Made by a program: the position numbers and the translations under genes. From Paenibacillus sp. FSL R7-0337 (lineage in GTDB: Bacteria; Bacillota; Bacilli; Paenibacillales; Paenibacillaceae): a DNA stretch of 64,000 nucleotides. The DNA is taken from the NCBI RefSeq assembly GCF_037969875.1, contig NZ_CP150218.1, forward strand, positions 2,604,001 to 2,668,000, read 5' to 3'. The notes beneath the pieces were generated by a model, which had not been told where the DNA came from, searched no databases, and saw only the letters and a list, made by a program, of their open reading frames with translations. Shown piece by piece: positions 44,866 through 55,927 of this stretch. Position 1 is the stretch's first letter. Every line of letters starts with the position of its first letter.

Positions 44866-46008
44866 TTATACCGCGTTCTGCGCGCGCTGCTGCTCTTCCA
44901 TCAGCCACTGCAGCAGCATGACTTCCGGCACAGTGCCCTTGCGGGCCTCAGCGTAGGCCCGGACCCTCTCCAGCAGACGGCCGGCCGTCTCGGCGCTGAC
45001 CGCAAGTCCCAGCTGCTCCAGCACATGAGCCACGCCGCCGCTGCCGGAATGCTTGCCCAGCACGAAGCGGTGCGCCCGTCCAACCACCGCCGGATCGAAG
45101 AACTGATACGTCTCCTGCTCCTTCATCAGCCCGTCCACATGAATCCCGGATTCATGGGTGAAGGCGAGCTGCCCTACGACCGGCTTCGCATCACCGACAC
45201 TGCGGCCGGATGCGGCAATGACCTTGTCCGCGAGGCCCTGGAGCCCCTCCAGCCGGACCGCACATTCCCCGCCGTACAAATAGCGCCAGGCCATGGCAAC
45301 TTCCTCCATGGCCGCATTGCCGGTCCTCTCGCCGATCCCGGCCACCGTCGTACTGGCCCACACCGCTCCGGCCGCTATGCCGCTGAGTGTGTTCGCGCAG
45401 GCCAGCCCGAAGTCATTATGGCAGTGCACCTCCAGCTCCACATCCACAGGCACTTCTCCCAGCAGCCGGCTTACCCGCTCTGCCATCTGGCCCGGATGAT
45501 GGGCCGAGACGGTATCTGCATACCTGAACCTGCGGATGCCTTCCTTGTATAAGGTATTCACCAATTCAATCAGGAAGCTCAACTCCGCTCTGGAGGAATC
45601 CTCCATGCCTGCCGATACGGTCATGCCCTGCCTCAGCCCGTACTCCACGGTACGCAGCAGCTTGTTCAGACCTTCCCGGGGCGTCAGCCCCAGCTTGCCC
45701 TGCAGCTGAATCTCCGACACTGGAATGGAGATATGGCTCCAGTTCACGCCGGTAGCCTTGGCCTTGTCAATATCCGCGGGGACCGAGCGGTTCCATGTCA
45801 TTAGCTTCATGGGTAATCCCAGCTCAGCAACAGCGGCAATATCCTCCTGCTCCCGCTTGCCCATGGCAGGAATGCCTACCTCTGCCTGCTCTACTCCGCT
45901 CTCCGACAGCAACTTTGCGATTTCCAGCTTTTCCGCCCTCGTGAATGAAACTCCAGCCGCCTGTTCACCATCCCTGAGTGTCGTGTCACATAGCTTGAGA
46001 CGTTTCAC
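44866..46008 (-). CDS. nifV: Homocitrate synthase NifV
   Basis: NifV condenses acetyl-CoA and 2-oxoglutarate to homocitrate, the organic ligand of FeMo-cofactor. The 380-residue protein has the HMGL-like signature LCDTTLRDGEQAAGVSFTR, the metal-site histidines in VELEVHCHNDFGLACANT, and GIGERTGNAAMEE. The GTG start overlaps the hesA stop by four bases, so the two are coupled. It is the last gene of the nif operon, and the terminator follows directly. Confidence 0.95.
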   Translation of the reverse strand: MKRLKLCDTTLRDGEQAAGVSFTRAEKLEIAKLLSESGVEQAEVGIPAMGKREQEDIAAVAELGLPMKLMTWNRSVPADIDKAKATGVNWSHISIPVSEIQLQGKLGLTPREGLNKLLRTVEYGLRQGMTVSAGMEDSSRAELSFLIELVNTLYKEGIRRFRYADTVSAHHPGQMAERVSRLLGEVPVDVELEVHCHNDFGLACANTLSGIAAGAVWASTTVAGIGERTGNAAMEEVAMAWRYLYGGECAVRLEGLQGLADKVIAASGRSVGDAKPVVGQLAFTHESGIHVDGLMKEQETYQFFDPAVVGRAHRFVLGKHSGSGGVAHVLEQLGLAVSAETAGRLLERVRAYAEARKGTVPEVMLLQWLMEEQQRAQNAV

Positions 46009-46757
46009 GGTTTACCTCCCTCTCCGCAGCAAGCGCAATTCGGATTACGGGCAATACGGACGCTATAACAGGCGAAGTCGAGTGAGCTGAAGCGATGCAT
46101 TACGCCCGCGTAAGTTGTCCCTACCCCTGTAATCCATTTTACGGCCTCCAGCGCTGCCAGACAACCGGCAATCCCGGAGGTGGCGCCCAGCACCGGGAAG
46201 CCGAGCGGCTCCCACTGCGGCGGCAACTCCGGATACAGGCATTCGAGGCAAGGCGTAAGTCCGGGAATCACTGTAGTGAGCGATATTTCAAAGCCATACA
46301 TGGCTGCCTCCACCATCGGTGTATTCGTATCCACACACAGCCGGTTCAGCGCATAACGCTCCGGGAAGTCGTAGCGGGCATCGATGACAATATCGGCTGC
46401 TTCTACCCAAGGCCATGCCGCAGGATATTCAATTCTGGAATTATAGCCTTCAATCTCAACATGCGGATTCAGCTGCTTCAGCCGGGCAATCGCCGTACTC
46501 ATCCGCTCCTGGCCCAGATGCTCACTGTCCATCAGAATCTGCCGGTTCAGATCCGGGGCCACAATCACCCCCTCATGAGCCAGAATAAGCCGGCCCACGC
46601 CAGCCGCCGCCAAATAGAGGGCAGCCGTTCCGCCAAGCCCGCCGATTCCGGCCACCATAACTGTCGCTTCCTTCAGCGCCTTCTGCCCGTCTTCTCCGAG
46701 CAGCTTCAGCTGCCGGGTGTACCGTTCCAGCTCCAAACCTCCGGCAAGCTGCTCCAT
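46005..46757 (-). CDS. hesA: HesA/MoeB/ThiF family protein of the nif operon
   Basis: The 250-residue E1-like protein has the nucleotide-binding motif VMVAGIGGLGGTAALYLAAA and the adenylation Arg and Asp residues (NRQILMDSEHLGQ). Two CxxC pairs (CLEC and CACC) probably bind zinc. HesA is a constant member of Paenibacillus nif clusters and is thought to help cofactor or cluster assembly, possibly at the molybdenum step. The exact reaction is unknown. It overlaps nifV by four bases. Confidence 0.93.
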   Translation of the reverse strand: MEQLAGGLELERYTRQLKLLGEDGQKALKEATVMVAGIGGLGGTAALYLAAAGVGRLILAHEGVIVAPDLNRQILMDSEHLGQERMSTAIARLKQLNPHVEIEGYNSRIEYPAAWPWVEAADIVIDARYDFPERYALNRLCVDTNTPMVEAAMYGFEISLTTVIPGLTPCLECLYPELPPQWEPLGFPVLGATSGIAGCLAALEAVKWITGVGTTYAGVMHRFSSLDFACYSVRIARNPNCACCGEGGKP

Positions 46758-46792
46758 TCCTGACTCCCCCTGTGACTGAATTCGTATACTCC

Positions 46793-47359
46793 CTAGCCCT
46801 CCAGGCTAAGCAGGCCGTGCACTGAAGTCATCTCCGTATATTTCTCCAGAAAAGCCATTCCTTCTTCAATACACTCCACCCCGTACGAAATCGTCTTCTC
46901 AGCCGAAGTGAACGGGAAGGGAAAGCCGGCCCTCAGGCTCTTAAGCACCACAATGACTCTGCCGCTGTAGAGCAGCCCCCGGCCGAAGCCCTCACCGTTA
47001 ATCTCTGCTGTACTCTGAATCATAAGGCCGCATCTCTCCTCCATAACGCCTGCCATGGCCTGGAACAGCAGTGGCACCTGCTGGCGGACCTTGGGCGACA
47101 CCGCACAATTGAATTCCGATTGATCCTTATCCCCGGCCGATGCCAGGAACAGCTTCGCGATCTTCTCCAGCGGAGGAAGGCTGCTGTTACGTCCGAAAAA
47201 GTCTCCGGCATCCAGCAGATGACACAGACGCCGGATCAGGGCATCTGCGGTCTCCGGGTTCAGCTCCTTGCGTACTCTGGGACTGCGCTGCCTTGCCGCC
47301 GCAGCTCCCGGAATCACCATACCCTGCAGCGCCGCACTCTCATTAGCCATGGGTTCCAT
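46793..47359 (-). CDS. NifX-associated protein (DUF269 type)
   Basis: The 188-residue protein follows nifX, overlapping it by 17 bases, and matches the nifX-associated family: FNCAVSPKVRQQVPLLFQAM, GFGRGLLYSGRVIVVLKSLR, GFPFPFTSAEKTISYGVECI and EEGMAFLEKYTEM. The family occurs next to nifX in many diazotrophs and is presumed to act in FeMo-cofactor assembly, with no defined activity. The ATG at 47359 has GGAGGAG six bases upstream. The N-terminal 35 residues look disordered and are longer than usual. Confidence 0.87.
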   Translation of the reverse strand: MEPMANESAALQGMVIPGAAAARQRSPRVRKELNPETADALIRRLCHLLDAGDFFGRNSSLPPLEKIAKLFLASAGDKDQSEFNCAVSPKVRQQVPLLFQAMAGVMEERCGLMIQSTAEINGEGFGRGLLYSGRVIVVLKSLRAGFPFPFTSAEKTISYGVECIEEGMAFLEKYTEMTSVHGLLSLEG

Positions 47360-47753
47360 CCGCTTCTCCTCCTTCATTCTCTTCCGCTTCCTCTGCCCGC
47401 AGTACCTTGGCCAGCCACATCGGCGGCTTGCCCTGAAGCATCTCGACCAGCCGCTTCAGCTGCTCCTCGATAGGGCTGCCCAGCGGAACCTTCACCGGCA
47501 TAATCTTCCGGCGAGTTACCCGTGCAGCGGCCGATGCGCCGATCTGCATGATGAAGATCAGAGTACAGTCGCCTACAGAATCCAGGCGGCTTTCGATTTT
47601 GCCAGCTTCATCCTGGTTCGGTACGGCAGACAGTCTGCGCAGTTCCACCAGCTCGGCCCCGGCTTTCGTTACATTATATACAGCGAACATCGGACTCTGT
47701 CCGAAATGCGCATTCACACGGCTTCCATCATCTGTGGCGAACGCTACTTTCAC
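47343..47753 (-). CDS. nifX: FeMo-cofactor carrier protein NifX
   Basis: NifX carries NifB-cofactor and the VK-cluster between NifB and NifEN. The 136-residue protein has the NifX/NafY fold signatures KVAFATDDGSRVNAHFGQSP, CTLIFIMQIGASAAARVTRR and PVKVPLGSPIEEQLKRLVEM. The tail is acidic. It overlaps the end of nifN by 26 bases and the following gene by 17. Confidence 0.94.
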   Translation of the reverse strand: MKVAFATDDGSRVNAHFGQSPMFAVYNVTKAGAELVELRRLSAVPNQDEAGKIESRLDSVGDCTLIFIMQIGASAAARVTRRKIMPVKVPLGSPIEEQLKRLVEMLQGKPPMWLAKVLRAEEAEENEGGEADGTHG

Positions 47754-49056
47754 GGCTGCCTGCCTCCCTTTGCATTAACAGATTCCCTGCTTTATTACTC
47801 CATTCCATGGCTCCCCGGTACCCGGCCGAGACGGACATGTAAGCGCCAAGCTCATTCCAGACCGGGAACCCGGCCGGCATGAAAGCGGCACCCGTCCGCT
47901 GTGCCCCGGCAATCCCGTGGGAATTGCTGATCCAGAGATCCGCCCCCTTGCCCAGCACCTCGGCATCATCCAAATCACCCACCCACACCTCGCGCTCCAT
48001 TCCCGCAATGAGCGGGGTCTCGAACGAAGTGATCAGCGCCCTCTGCTCTACGCCCAGCTCCTCCAGCCATCCCGAGACCGAATGCAGATGATCCGGTTCC
48101 AGTGCGGCAACAACCGACATTCCGGCAAATTGAAAATGCGCGTCCAGCATGCTGTCGAGCAGATTCTCCCGCTGCCAGCAATACCGCAGCGGCACCGGCT
48201 CCCCGCTGATCTGATGCAGGAAATGCAGCAGTTCATCGGTTGCTTTAAGCCCCATCGCCCCCTCGAATACCTTATACGGGGTGCCTATGGCATTGTGCAG
48301 CCGTCTGGCCGGACGCTCCATGCTGCCGCCCACGGCAATCGTCAGCCCGGACTGCAGGCTCTGGAGCATAGAGTCCAGCGGAACCCCGCCGCGCGTCAGC
48401 GGCGAGAAGCCGGTAAGCAGATGGCCGGACAAGGAGGTCGAGATATCCGGCAGCACAATCACCTCGAAGCCGAAGGAGGAGATGATCTCCTTCAGCTCCA
48501 TCACATCGGCCGGGGTTAAGAACGAGCCCGGCAGCAGCGTAATCTGCCGGGTATTCACGCTTCTTTGCCCCCGGTGTCCTACCTGCTGGATCATCTCGTC
48601 AATCATAGACTCCACCGTAGAGCTGAAGCCCGATTCCAGCGATCCGCGAAAATCAGGCAGCACCACGGAGAAGGCGAGACCTCCGCGCATATTCCGCTCT
48701 CTTTTATACGTCTTAAGCATGTTCTGATAATCCACACCGGCTACATCCGTCAATTCCGTCCCAATGATGCCGATAATATCCGGGCGGTGCTTGCTCAGCA
48801 CCAGATTCAGCGCCTCCTCCAGATTGCGGTTGGCATCGAAGATGACATCCATCTCCTGCAGCGCCGAGGTCTGCACAGCAATCGGTTCCCGGAAATGACG
48901 GGTCAGGAGCGCCTTCGGAAAAGCGGAGCAGCCCTGGGAGCCGTGAATCAGCGGCATGGCCCGGTAGCAGCCCTGCAAGGCCAGTACGGCACCCAGCGAC
49001 TGCCCGATCTTCATCGGGTTAACCGATGCGGGCTTTTTTCTCCGGTTAACGGTCAT
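47728..49056 (-). CDS. nifN: FeMo-cofactor scaffold subunit NifN
   Basis: NifN pairs with NifE in the scaffold on which the NifB-derived core is matured with molybdenum and homocitrate. The 442-residue protein begins MTVNRRKKPASVNPMKIGQS at 49056, with AAGGAGG nine bases upstream, and overlaps nifE by 11 bases. Signatures are GCYRAMPLIHGSQGCSAFPK, TRHFREPIAVQTSALQEMDV and GIIGTELTDVAGVD. It retains only part of the P-cluster cysteine set of NifK, as expected for NifN. Confidence 0.94.
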   Translation of the reverse strand: MTVNRRKKPASVNPMKIGQSLGAVLALQGCYRAMPLIHGSQGCSAFPKALLTRHFREPIAVQTSALQEMDVIFDANRNLEEALNLVLSKHRPDIIGIIGTELTDVAGVDYQNMLKTYKRERNMRGGLAFSVVLPDFRGSLESGFSSTVESMIDEMIQQVGHRGQRSVNTRQITLLPGSFLTPADVMELKEIISSFGFEVIVLPDISTSLSGHLLTGFSPLTRGGVPLDSMLQSLQSGLTIAVGGSMERPARRLHNAIGTPYKVFEGAMGLKATDELLHFLHQISGEPVPLRYCWQRENLLDSMLDAHFQFAGMSVVAALEPDHLHSVSGWLEELGVEQRALITSFETPLIAGMEREVWVGDLDDAEVLGKGADLWISNSHGIAGAQRTGAAFMPAGFPVWNELGAYMSVSAGYRGAMEWSNKAGNLLMQREAGSRESSVRHR

Positions 49057-50410
49057 AGGGCGGCGCCTCCTTATCCCAGGGAGCTGGGCTTGCCGCCAGC
49101 TTCCAGATCGGGTTCGCAAGTGAATAGGTCAGCTCTTTGGCCAGCCGCAGCAGCCCTTCATATCCGGCATACGCTTTGTGGCGCTCCTGATTAATATCAA
49201 TGAAGGGAATCTGCTCTTTCATCGCCACATACATATTGCGGCCGCCGGCAATCATAATATCCGCCTTGCGCTCTCTTACCGTCTTGATAATCCGGCTGGC
49301 CCCGCCCTCGGGAATGTATTCCGTATCATCGCCCACGCGGTCGGCAATCCGCCGCACATCATCCTCCGTGCTTTTGTTCGTGCCTACCCCGACGACCTGA
49401 ACGCCCAGCTCCTTCAGGGCCGAGATGACGGACCAGCTTTTGACCCCGCCCGTATAGAGTACAGCCCGTTTCCCCCTCAGCAGCTTGCGGTAAGGCCGCA
49501 GCTCCTGGCTTAACCTGGCTTCCTCCCGCTCGGTGAGCCGGTCCACACGCCGCTCCATCTCCCGGTCATTCATCAGATAGGCCATCTGGCGCAGTGAGTA
49601 GGTCGTCTCCTTCGCACCATAGAACGAGCCTTCGAAATACGGGATGCCGTATCTTGACTCCATCTCCTTGGCAAGGCCGAGCAGCGCCCGGCTGCAGACC
49701 ACCATATTCACTCTCGCCCGGTGCGCCCACGTAATCTCCTTATAGCGGGCATCCCCCGTAATCCGTGAGGTTACGGCGATCCCGGCGCTGTTCATCAGCT
49801 TCTCAATATCCCACATCTCACCGGCAATATTGTACTCCCCGATCAGATTAACCCCGAGATCCGTCTCCGGCTCCGGCTCTCCCGTCCCGATGACATACTG
49901 CAGCAGCGCATCCCCCGCCAGCCGGTTCCCGAGATTCTTGCTCCCGACGAAGCCGGGGCTGTTCACCGGGATCACAGGAATCCCGAGCCGGTCCGCCGCC
50001 TCCTTGCAGACCGCATCCATATCTTCGCCGATTAGCGCGGTCACGCAGGTTGAATATACAAATATTGCCGGAGGCGCAAAGCGCCCGGCAATATAATCAA
50101 TGCTGTCCTTCAATTTCTTCTCGCCGCCAAAAATAATATCAGAATCCGTAAGATCCGTAGCGAAGCCGTATTGGGACAGGGAGGGGCCGCTGGATAACGT
50201 GCCTCTGCTCTCCCAGCTGTTTCCGGCGCAGGCAATCGGTCCATGAACCAGATGCGCAGCATCCATAATCGGCAGCAGCGTGATCTGGGCTCCGTCGAAG
50301 GAGCAGCCTCCAGCAGCTTCGCCCGGCTTGGGCCTTGGACAGGGCTTCGCCTTAGGCGCTATGCTCCCGCAAGCCTGGGAATCAAATTCATCTTGCCGTA
50401 AAGGGTCCAT
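49046..50410 (-). CDS. nifE: FeMo-cofactor scaffold subunit NifE
   Basis: NifE forms the NifEN scaffold with NifN. The 454-residue protein from ATG 50410 (MDPLRQDEFDSQACG) contains GGCSFDGAQITLLPIMDAAH, GPIACAGNSWESRGT, STCVTALIGEDMDAVCKEA and GGRNMYVAMKEQIPFIDINQ. The cluster-binding cysteines are present. The frame is open 60 codons further upstream, but that stretch does not resemble NifE and its start has no ribosome binding site. An unusually long 215-base gap separates it from nifK. Confidence 0.94.
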   Translation of the reverse strand: MDPLRQDEFDSQACGSIAPKAKPCPRPKPGEAAGGCSFDGAQITLLPIMDAAHLVHGPIACAGNSWESRGTLSSGPSLSQYGFATDLTDSDIIFGGEKKLKDSIDYIAGRFAPPAIFVYSTCVTALIGEDMDAVCKEAADRLGIPVIPVNSPGFVGSKNLGNRLAGDALLQYVIGTGEPEPETDLGVNLIGEYNIAGEMWDIEKLMNSAGIAVTSRITGDARYKEITWAHRARVNMVVCSRALLGLAKEMESRYGIPYFEGSFYGAKETTYSLRQMAYLMNDREMERRVDRLTEREEARLSQELRPYRKLLRGKRAVLYTGGVKSWSVISALKELGVQVVGVGTNKSTEDDVRRIADRVGDDTEYIPEGGASRIIKTVRERKADIMIAGGRNMYVAMKEQIPFIDINQERHKAYAGYEGLLRLAKELTYSLANPIWKLAASPAPWDKEAPPYDR

Positions 50411-50625
50411 CGGCTCTTCATCTCCTTCGCTTGAGAGGCTTGTGTTCCATACGAATCTTGCGTACTTCCTGATGAGGCAGGTGCCCATGATGGCAAGAAT
50501 CCCGGCCCTTCGCCGCCCTTTCCGGATGAAGTGCAGCCGCAACAACCGCTGCTGCATATTCCGGGGGGGAGGAGAAGGCCAGGTTAGCAATCCAGTCCTT
50601 TTATAATGGCTAAAGACAAGCGGCT
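50411..50625 (-). other. 215-base gap between nifK and nifE
   Basis: All other spaces inside the nif operon are 36 bases or less, or overlaps. This one is GC-rich and contains no hairpin with a T-run. A TATAAA-like word (TTATAAAAGG on the minus strand near 50610) lies just after nifK. The space could hold a secondary promoter or processing site, but I cannot show either. Confidence 0.45.
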
Positions 50626-52185
50626 CTAGCGCACCAGCTCAAAATTAAAGCCGGAGTTATGATCATCAAGCTGCTGCAGAATCGTGTTCACGATCAGGCT
50701 GAGCAGATTGAGTGTTCCCTGATATCCGATAATCGGATAACGGTGCATGTGATGGCGGTCGAAGATCGGGAAGCCGACCCGCACTAGCGGCACCTCCGCA
50801 TCCTTGGCGGCAAATTTCAGATGGGAGCTGCCAATCGCCAGATCCACCTTGTCATTCAGCAGCAGCGAGCGCATATGCCACAGGTCTTTGCCGACATGCA
50901 CAGTAGCTTCGGTGCCATACGGACTTGCTGCCAGCAGCGCTTCGGCCTCATCCTTGAACTTCACTTCATTGAAGTCCACATCACCATTCGAGCAGATAAT
51001 ATGCACCGGCTCCATCCCGGTCTCCAGGCAGAATCCGATCAGGCCAATAAGCAGATCGGGGTCGCCTACCAGCGCTACCCGCTTGCCATGCAGGTAAGGG
51101 TGACTGTCCATCAGTGCATCCACGACACGGCCGCGTTCTTCCGTGAGCATTGCTGGAACCGGGAGGCCGGTCAGCTCACTGATCGTAGCCAGCAGGGTAT
51201 CTGTGCCCTTAATGCCCAGCGGCGTGGATAACGCTGCCAGCTTCTGGTTCCAGGTACCGCTGATATATTCCTGGGTCTTCTTCAGCGTATACTTTTGCAG
51301 GGACAGGGTTGCAAGCGCATTGGCTGCCTGCGGAACATCCGCCAGCTTCGTGCCGCCGTAGTAGTATTCATACTCTCCGGTTGCCGGTGAATCGTAGTTC
51401 CCGCTATGGTCTCCAAGTATGGTGTACTTGGTATCGAAGGCTCCCAGAATCTTGCGCAGCTCTGCGAAGTTGCCGGTGTACGGCTCAAAGCCCAGCATCA
51501 CATTCAGCTTCTCTCCGCTCTCCTCGCCGCTTCCCGGCTTGCTCTCTATACCCGAACGGGTGTAGAGGTAGCTCAGGATACCCTTGATCATGGCATCGTA
51601 GCCAGTGATATGTGAGCCGACGAAGCTCGGGGTGTTGCAGTAGGCTACCGGATATTCCTCACTGATCACCCCTTTAATCCGGGCATTGCCGATAAAAGAG
51701 TTCAGGTCATCCCCGATGACCTCAGCCATACAGGTGGTACAGATCGCAACCATCTCCGGTTTGTATAAGGCGACACTGTTCTCCAGACCGTCAATCAGAT
51801 TATTCATCCCGCCGAATACGGCTGCATCCTCTGTCATGGACGTGGACACGGACGGCGTAGGCTCCTTGAAGTGGCGGCTGAGATGGCTGCGGAAGTAGGC
51901 GTTGCAGCCCTGCGACCCGTGTACAAACGGCAGCGTCTTCTCGAACCCGAGTGCGGCCATGACCGAACCCAGCGGCTGGCAGGCTTTATGCGGATTGATC
52001 ACCACATTCTGGCGGCTGAAATTCTTCTCCATATATTCGGCAGACTTGGAATAAGCGAGTGCTTCGGCGGTCTCCTGCTCGCTGCAGGGCGCTTCGAACT
52101 GCTTCTTGTTCTCCCGCTGCTGCACATAACGTTCTTCTTTGAACAAGCTGGTATTATCTTTAATGTTCAGTTCATCCCTGCTCAT
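50626..52185 (-). CDS. nifK: Nitrogenase MoFe protein beta subunit
   Basis: NifK forms the alpha2-beta2 MoFe protein with NifD and shares the P-cluster. From ATG 52185 ([13 protein letters not shown]) it has 519 residues. P-cluster cysteines are Cys69 (HKACQPLGS), Cys94 ([10 protein letters not shown]) and Cys152 ([13 protein letters not shown]). Further signatures are [20 protein letters not shown] and [13 protein letters not shown]. The start overlaps the nifD stop by four bases (ATGA), with AAGGAGG upstream, which balances subunit synthesis. Confidence 0.98.
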   Translation of the reverse strand: MSRDELNIKDNTSLFKEERYVQQRENKKQFEAPCSEQETAEALAYSKSAEYMEKNFSRQNVVINPHKACQPLGSVMAALGFEKTLPFVHGSQGCNAYFRSHLSRHFKEPTPSVSTSMTEDAAVFGGMNNLIDGLENSVALYKPEMVAICTTCMAEVIGDDLNSFIGNARIKGVISEEYPVAYCNTPSFVGSHITGYDAMIKGILSYLYTRSGIESKPGSGEESGEKLNVMLGFEPYTGNFAELRKILGAFDTKYTILGDHSGNYDSPATGEYEYYYGGTKLADVPQAANALATLSLQKYTLKKTQEYISGTWNQKLAALSTPLGIKGTDTLLATISELTGLPVPAMLTEERGRVVDALMDSHPYLHGKRVALVGDPDLLIGLIGFCLETGMEPVHIICSNGDVDFNEVKFKDEAEALLAASPYGTEATVHVGKDLWHMRSLLLNDKVDLAIGSSHLKFAAKDAEVPLVRVGFPIFDRHHMHRYPIIGYQGTLNLLSLIVNTILQQLDDHNSGFNFELVR

Positions 52186-53639
52186 ACGCCCGCCTCCTTC
52201 GGCTCCATTGTTCCTCGTCTGCTTACCAGATCCCATATCGGGCTGTTCACAGTCATATCCATATCCTTCGCAAACACCTTAAAGCCGTCGAAGCCGTGAT
52301 ACGGGCCGCTATAATCCCAGGAATGCATCTGACGGAACGGCACACCCATTTTGTGATAGACATATTTCTCCTTCACGCCTGAGCCTACCAGATCAATGTT
52401 CATCTTCTTCGTAATTTCTTCCAGCTCGTAAGCTGTAGGATCATCCATGACGATGGTTCCTTCCGCAAGCATCGGGAGCATCTTCTCATAGTCATCCTTG
52501 TGGGCGAATTCATAACCGGAGGCTACGATATCCATCCCCAGATCTTCATAAGCTCCGATGGTATGGCGGGAACGCAGGCCCCCGATCATCAGCATGACTG
52601 TCTTATTTTCCAGACGCGGTCTGTATTTGCGGATCACTGCATCCATAACCGGCTTGTATCTGGCGATCATCTGCTCGCAATTCTCCTGAATCGTAGCATC
52701 GAAAAGTGCTGCAATCGCCCGCAGGCTCTCATATGTCTTCGTAGGCCCGAAGAAATTATATTCCAGCCATGGGATGCCGTAGGCCTTCTCCATATGGTCC
52801 ACCATATAGTTCATGGAGCGGTGGCAGTGGATCAGGTTCAGCTTCGCTTTGTGGGCTACCTCCAGTTCGTTCAGAGAGCCGTCACCGGACCACTGGGCAA
52901 TAACGCGCAGGCCCATCTCTTCCAGCAGAATGCGGGAGGCCCAGGCGTCGCCGCCAATGTTATAGTCGCCGATGATATTCACATCGTAAGGACCAGTCTC
53001 CGCCAGCTCGGCACGGCCCATCACGAAGTCACGGATCGCATCGTTCGCTATATGATGGCCCAGCGACTGGCTGACCCCGCGGAAGCCTTCGCAGCGTACC
53101 GGAACAATCGGCATCGCAAGCTCCTTGGACATCTTCTTCGACACCGCTTCGATATCATCGCCGATCAGGCCGACCGGACATTCCGACTGGACAGAGATCC
53201 CCTTTGCCAGCGGGAACATCTCGGTAATCTCACGCATAATGACGGCCAGCTTCTTATCCCCGCCGAACACGATATCCGTCTCCTGAAAATCACTGGTAAT
53301 CTGCATCGCCGTAAAGTTATCGATGCCAAGCGTCCCATTCGCAAAATTACGGCGTGAGCCCCAGCTATACTGTCCGCAGCCCACCGGCCCGTGACTGATA
53401 TGGACCATATCCTTGATTGGGCCCCAGACCACCCCTTTGGAGCCGGCATAGGCGCAGCCGCGCGGGGTCATGACACCCGGACGGGATTTGATATTGGACT
53501 TCACCGCACAGGTGCTGCAATCAATGGCCTTTTCATCCGCCACCTGAAAATGCTTCTCGCGGTCCTTCCGCGCCTTTTTGGGATAGGCTTCCAGAATCTC
53601 CTCAACCAGCTTCTGATTCTCTTCAATACTCAGTCCCAT
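52182..53639 (-). CDS. nifD: Nitrogenase MoFe protein alpha subunit
   Basis: NifD carries the FeMo-cofactor active site. The 485-residue protein has P-cluster cysteines Cys62 (RGCAYAG), Cys88 (PVGCGQYSW) and Cys154 ([10 protein letters not shown]). Cofactor ligands are Cys272 (HCHRSMNYM) and His439 ([14 protein letters not shown]), and the conserved His near residue 195 sits in SLGHHIAND. It lies between nifH (33-base gap) and nifK (overlap). The Cys and His ligands for a molybdenum enzyme are all present. Confidence 0.98.
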   Translation of the reverse strand: MGLSIEENQKLVEEILEAYPKKARKDREKHFQVADEKAIDCSTCAVKSNIKSRPGVMTPRGCAYAGSKGVVWGPIKDMVHISHGPVGCGQYSWGSRRNFANGTLGIDNFTAMQITSDFQETDIVFGGDKKLAVIMREITEMFPLAKGISVQSECPVGLIGDDIEAVSKKMSKELAMPIVPVRCEGFRGVSQSLGHHIANDAIRDFVMGRAELAETGPYDVNIIGDYNIGGDAWASRILLEEMGLRVIAQWSGDGSLNELEVAHKAKLNLIHCHRSMNYMVDHMEKAYGIPWLEYNFFGPTKTYESLRAIAALFDATIQENCEQMIARYKPVMDAVIRKYRPRLENKTVMLMIGGLRSRHTIGAYEDLGMDIVASGYEFAHKDDYEKMLPMLAEGTIVMDDPTAYELEEITKKMNIDLVGSGVKEKYVYHKMGVPFRQMHSWDYSGPYHGFDGFKVFAKDMDMTVNSPIWDLVSRRGTMEPKEAGV

Positions 53640-53672
53640 GATTTGACCCTCCTTTTCTCTTCGCCTCAGAGC

Positions 53673-54542
<870 letters not shown>

Positions 54543-54545
54543 TCA

Positions 54546-55913
54546 TCATCCCTTCGAAATGTTTATATTTTCAAAATAAGAGCTGTACTTCACGCTTTCG
54601 AGAATGGCTTCCTGAATGCCGCCTTTGCGGACAAGAGGCAGGACACCGATTTTGTTCAGGCTGGCCCTTGGGGCCTCTCCGATGCCGGAGCAGAGAAGAA
54701 TGCGGCAGTCACTTAGAATCGATATAATTTCTTGCAGTGTAGCTGCTTTGTCACCGTTACAATCGGCCTTGCCATGGCAATAGGCTTGGATCTTGCGGAC
54801 ACCCAGAAGCTGTACATCCGTTCCGTCGGTGTCGTAGACCAGGAACTCAGTGGCATGACCGAAATGCTGATTCACCTTGTCGCCGCCTCTGGTGGCAACC
54901 GCGACCCGTGTCTTCGGCCCTCCGGCCTGAATGCGTCTTGCCTGTTTGGCTAAGACTCGCTCGCGGATCTTGGTGTCCAGCTCACTCTGAAACATCGCCC
55001 GGGCTTCTTCATTAATGACCGGTTCAGCCTCCATCGCTTCGAGCGGGAAATCGGGATTGCGGTCCTGGCCCAGCAGCCCGATCGCATCGGCCCGGCATTG
55101 CCGGCAGTGACGCATAACCTTCATCCCCCCGCGGCCCAGCTGCTCCTGCAAATTAAGCAATTCTTTGGGACGGGGCGCCTTGCGGCCATCCGCTTCATAC
55201 TGGCTGCCTGGTGCGATAATAAGAGGTGTTACATTGTGTAGCGTAGCCCCGAGCTCTTTTACCCGCGCTGACACTGCAGTCAGATGATGATCGTTAACCC
55301 CCGGAATCATAATGGAATTCACTTTAACCAGAATCCCCAGCTTCGCCAGCATTTCAAGTCCCAGTAATTGACGGCTGATCAGCAGCTCGGCTGCCTCTCT
55401 GCCTTCGTACCGGACCCCTTCATCGAACACCCAGGGATAAATCGCCTGGCCGACATCAGGGTCGATGGCATTGATGGTGATCGTGACATGGCGGATGCCC
55501 AGCTCCATAATCTCATCCACATGCCGGTACAGCGTGAGTCCGTTAGTGCTGAGACAGAGGGAGACATCAGGCACATGCTTCCTGACCCGGGCGAAGGTAT
55601 CGAAGGTCTGCTCCGGGTTCGCCAACGGATCTCCCGGTCCGGCTACACCCACTACCGAGAGCTGCATCAGTTGGGCCGCAACTCCCCGTACCTTGCGTTC
55701 CGCCTGCTCCGGAGTAAGCACCTCACTAACCACGCCCGGCCTGCTCTCATTCACACAGTCGAACTTGCGGTTACAGTAATTGCACTGGATGTTACAGGCG
55801 GGAGCAACCGGGATGTGCATCCGGGCATAAAACCGGTGAGCCTCCTCGCTGTAGCAAGGGTGGCGGCTAATCTCCTCCTCCGCTTCACTTGATAGACATG
55901 ACGGCTGCATCAT
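54546..55913 (-). CDS. nifB: FeMo-cofactor biosynthesis radical SAM protein NifB
   Basis: NifB builds the 8Fe-9S-carbide core of FeMo-cofactor. From ATG 55913 (MMQPSCLSSE) it has 455 residues. The radical SAM motif is Cys40-x3-Cys44-x2-Cys47 (CNIQCNYC). SAM-binding VVGVAGPGDPLANP and HCRQCRADAIGLLGQDR follow. A NifX-like domain begins near residue 315 (VAVATRGGDKVNQHFGHATE). AGGAGGTG lies seven bases upstream. It is the first gene of the operon and has a long repeat-containing leader. Confidence 0.97.
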   Translation of the reverse strand: MMQPSCLSSEAEEEISRHPCYSEEAHRFYARMHIPVAPACNIQCNYCNRKFDCVNESRPGVVSEVLTPEQAERKVRGVAAQLMQLSVVGVAGPGDPLANPEQTFDTFARVRKHVPDVSLCLSTNGLTLYRHVDEIMELGIRHVTITINAIDPDVGQAIYPWVFDEGVRYEGREAAELLISRQLLGLEMLAKLGILVKVNSIMIPGVNDHHLTAVSARVKELGATLHNVTPLIIAPGSQYEADGRKAPRPKELLNLQEQLGRGGMKVMRHCRQCRADAIGLLGQDRNPDFPLEAMEAEPVINEEARAMFQSELDTKIRERVLAKQARRIQAGGPKTRVAVATRGGDKVNQHFGHATEFLVYDTDGTDVQLLGVRKIQAYCHGKADCNGDKAATLQEIISILSDCRILLCSGIGEAPRASLNKIGVLPLVRKGGIQEAILESVKYSSYFENINISKG

Positions 55914-55927
55914 TTCCCACCTCCTAA

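Noticed and set aside
50411..50590. 60-residue N-terminal extension of NifE
   Set aside because: The frame is open, but the residues do not resemble NifE, and the start at 50410 fits the usual length.
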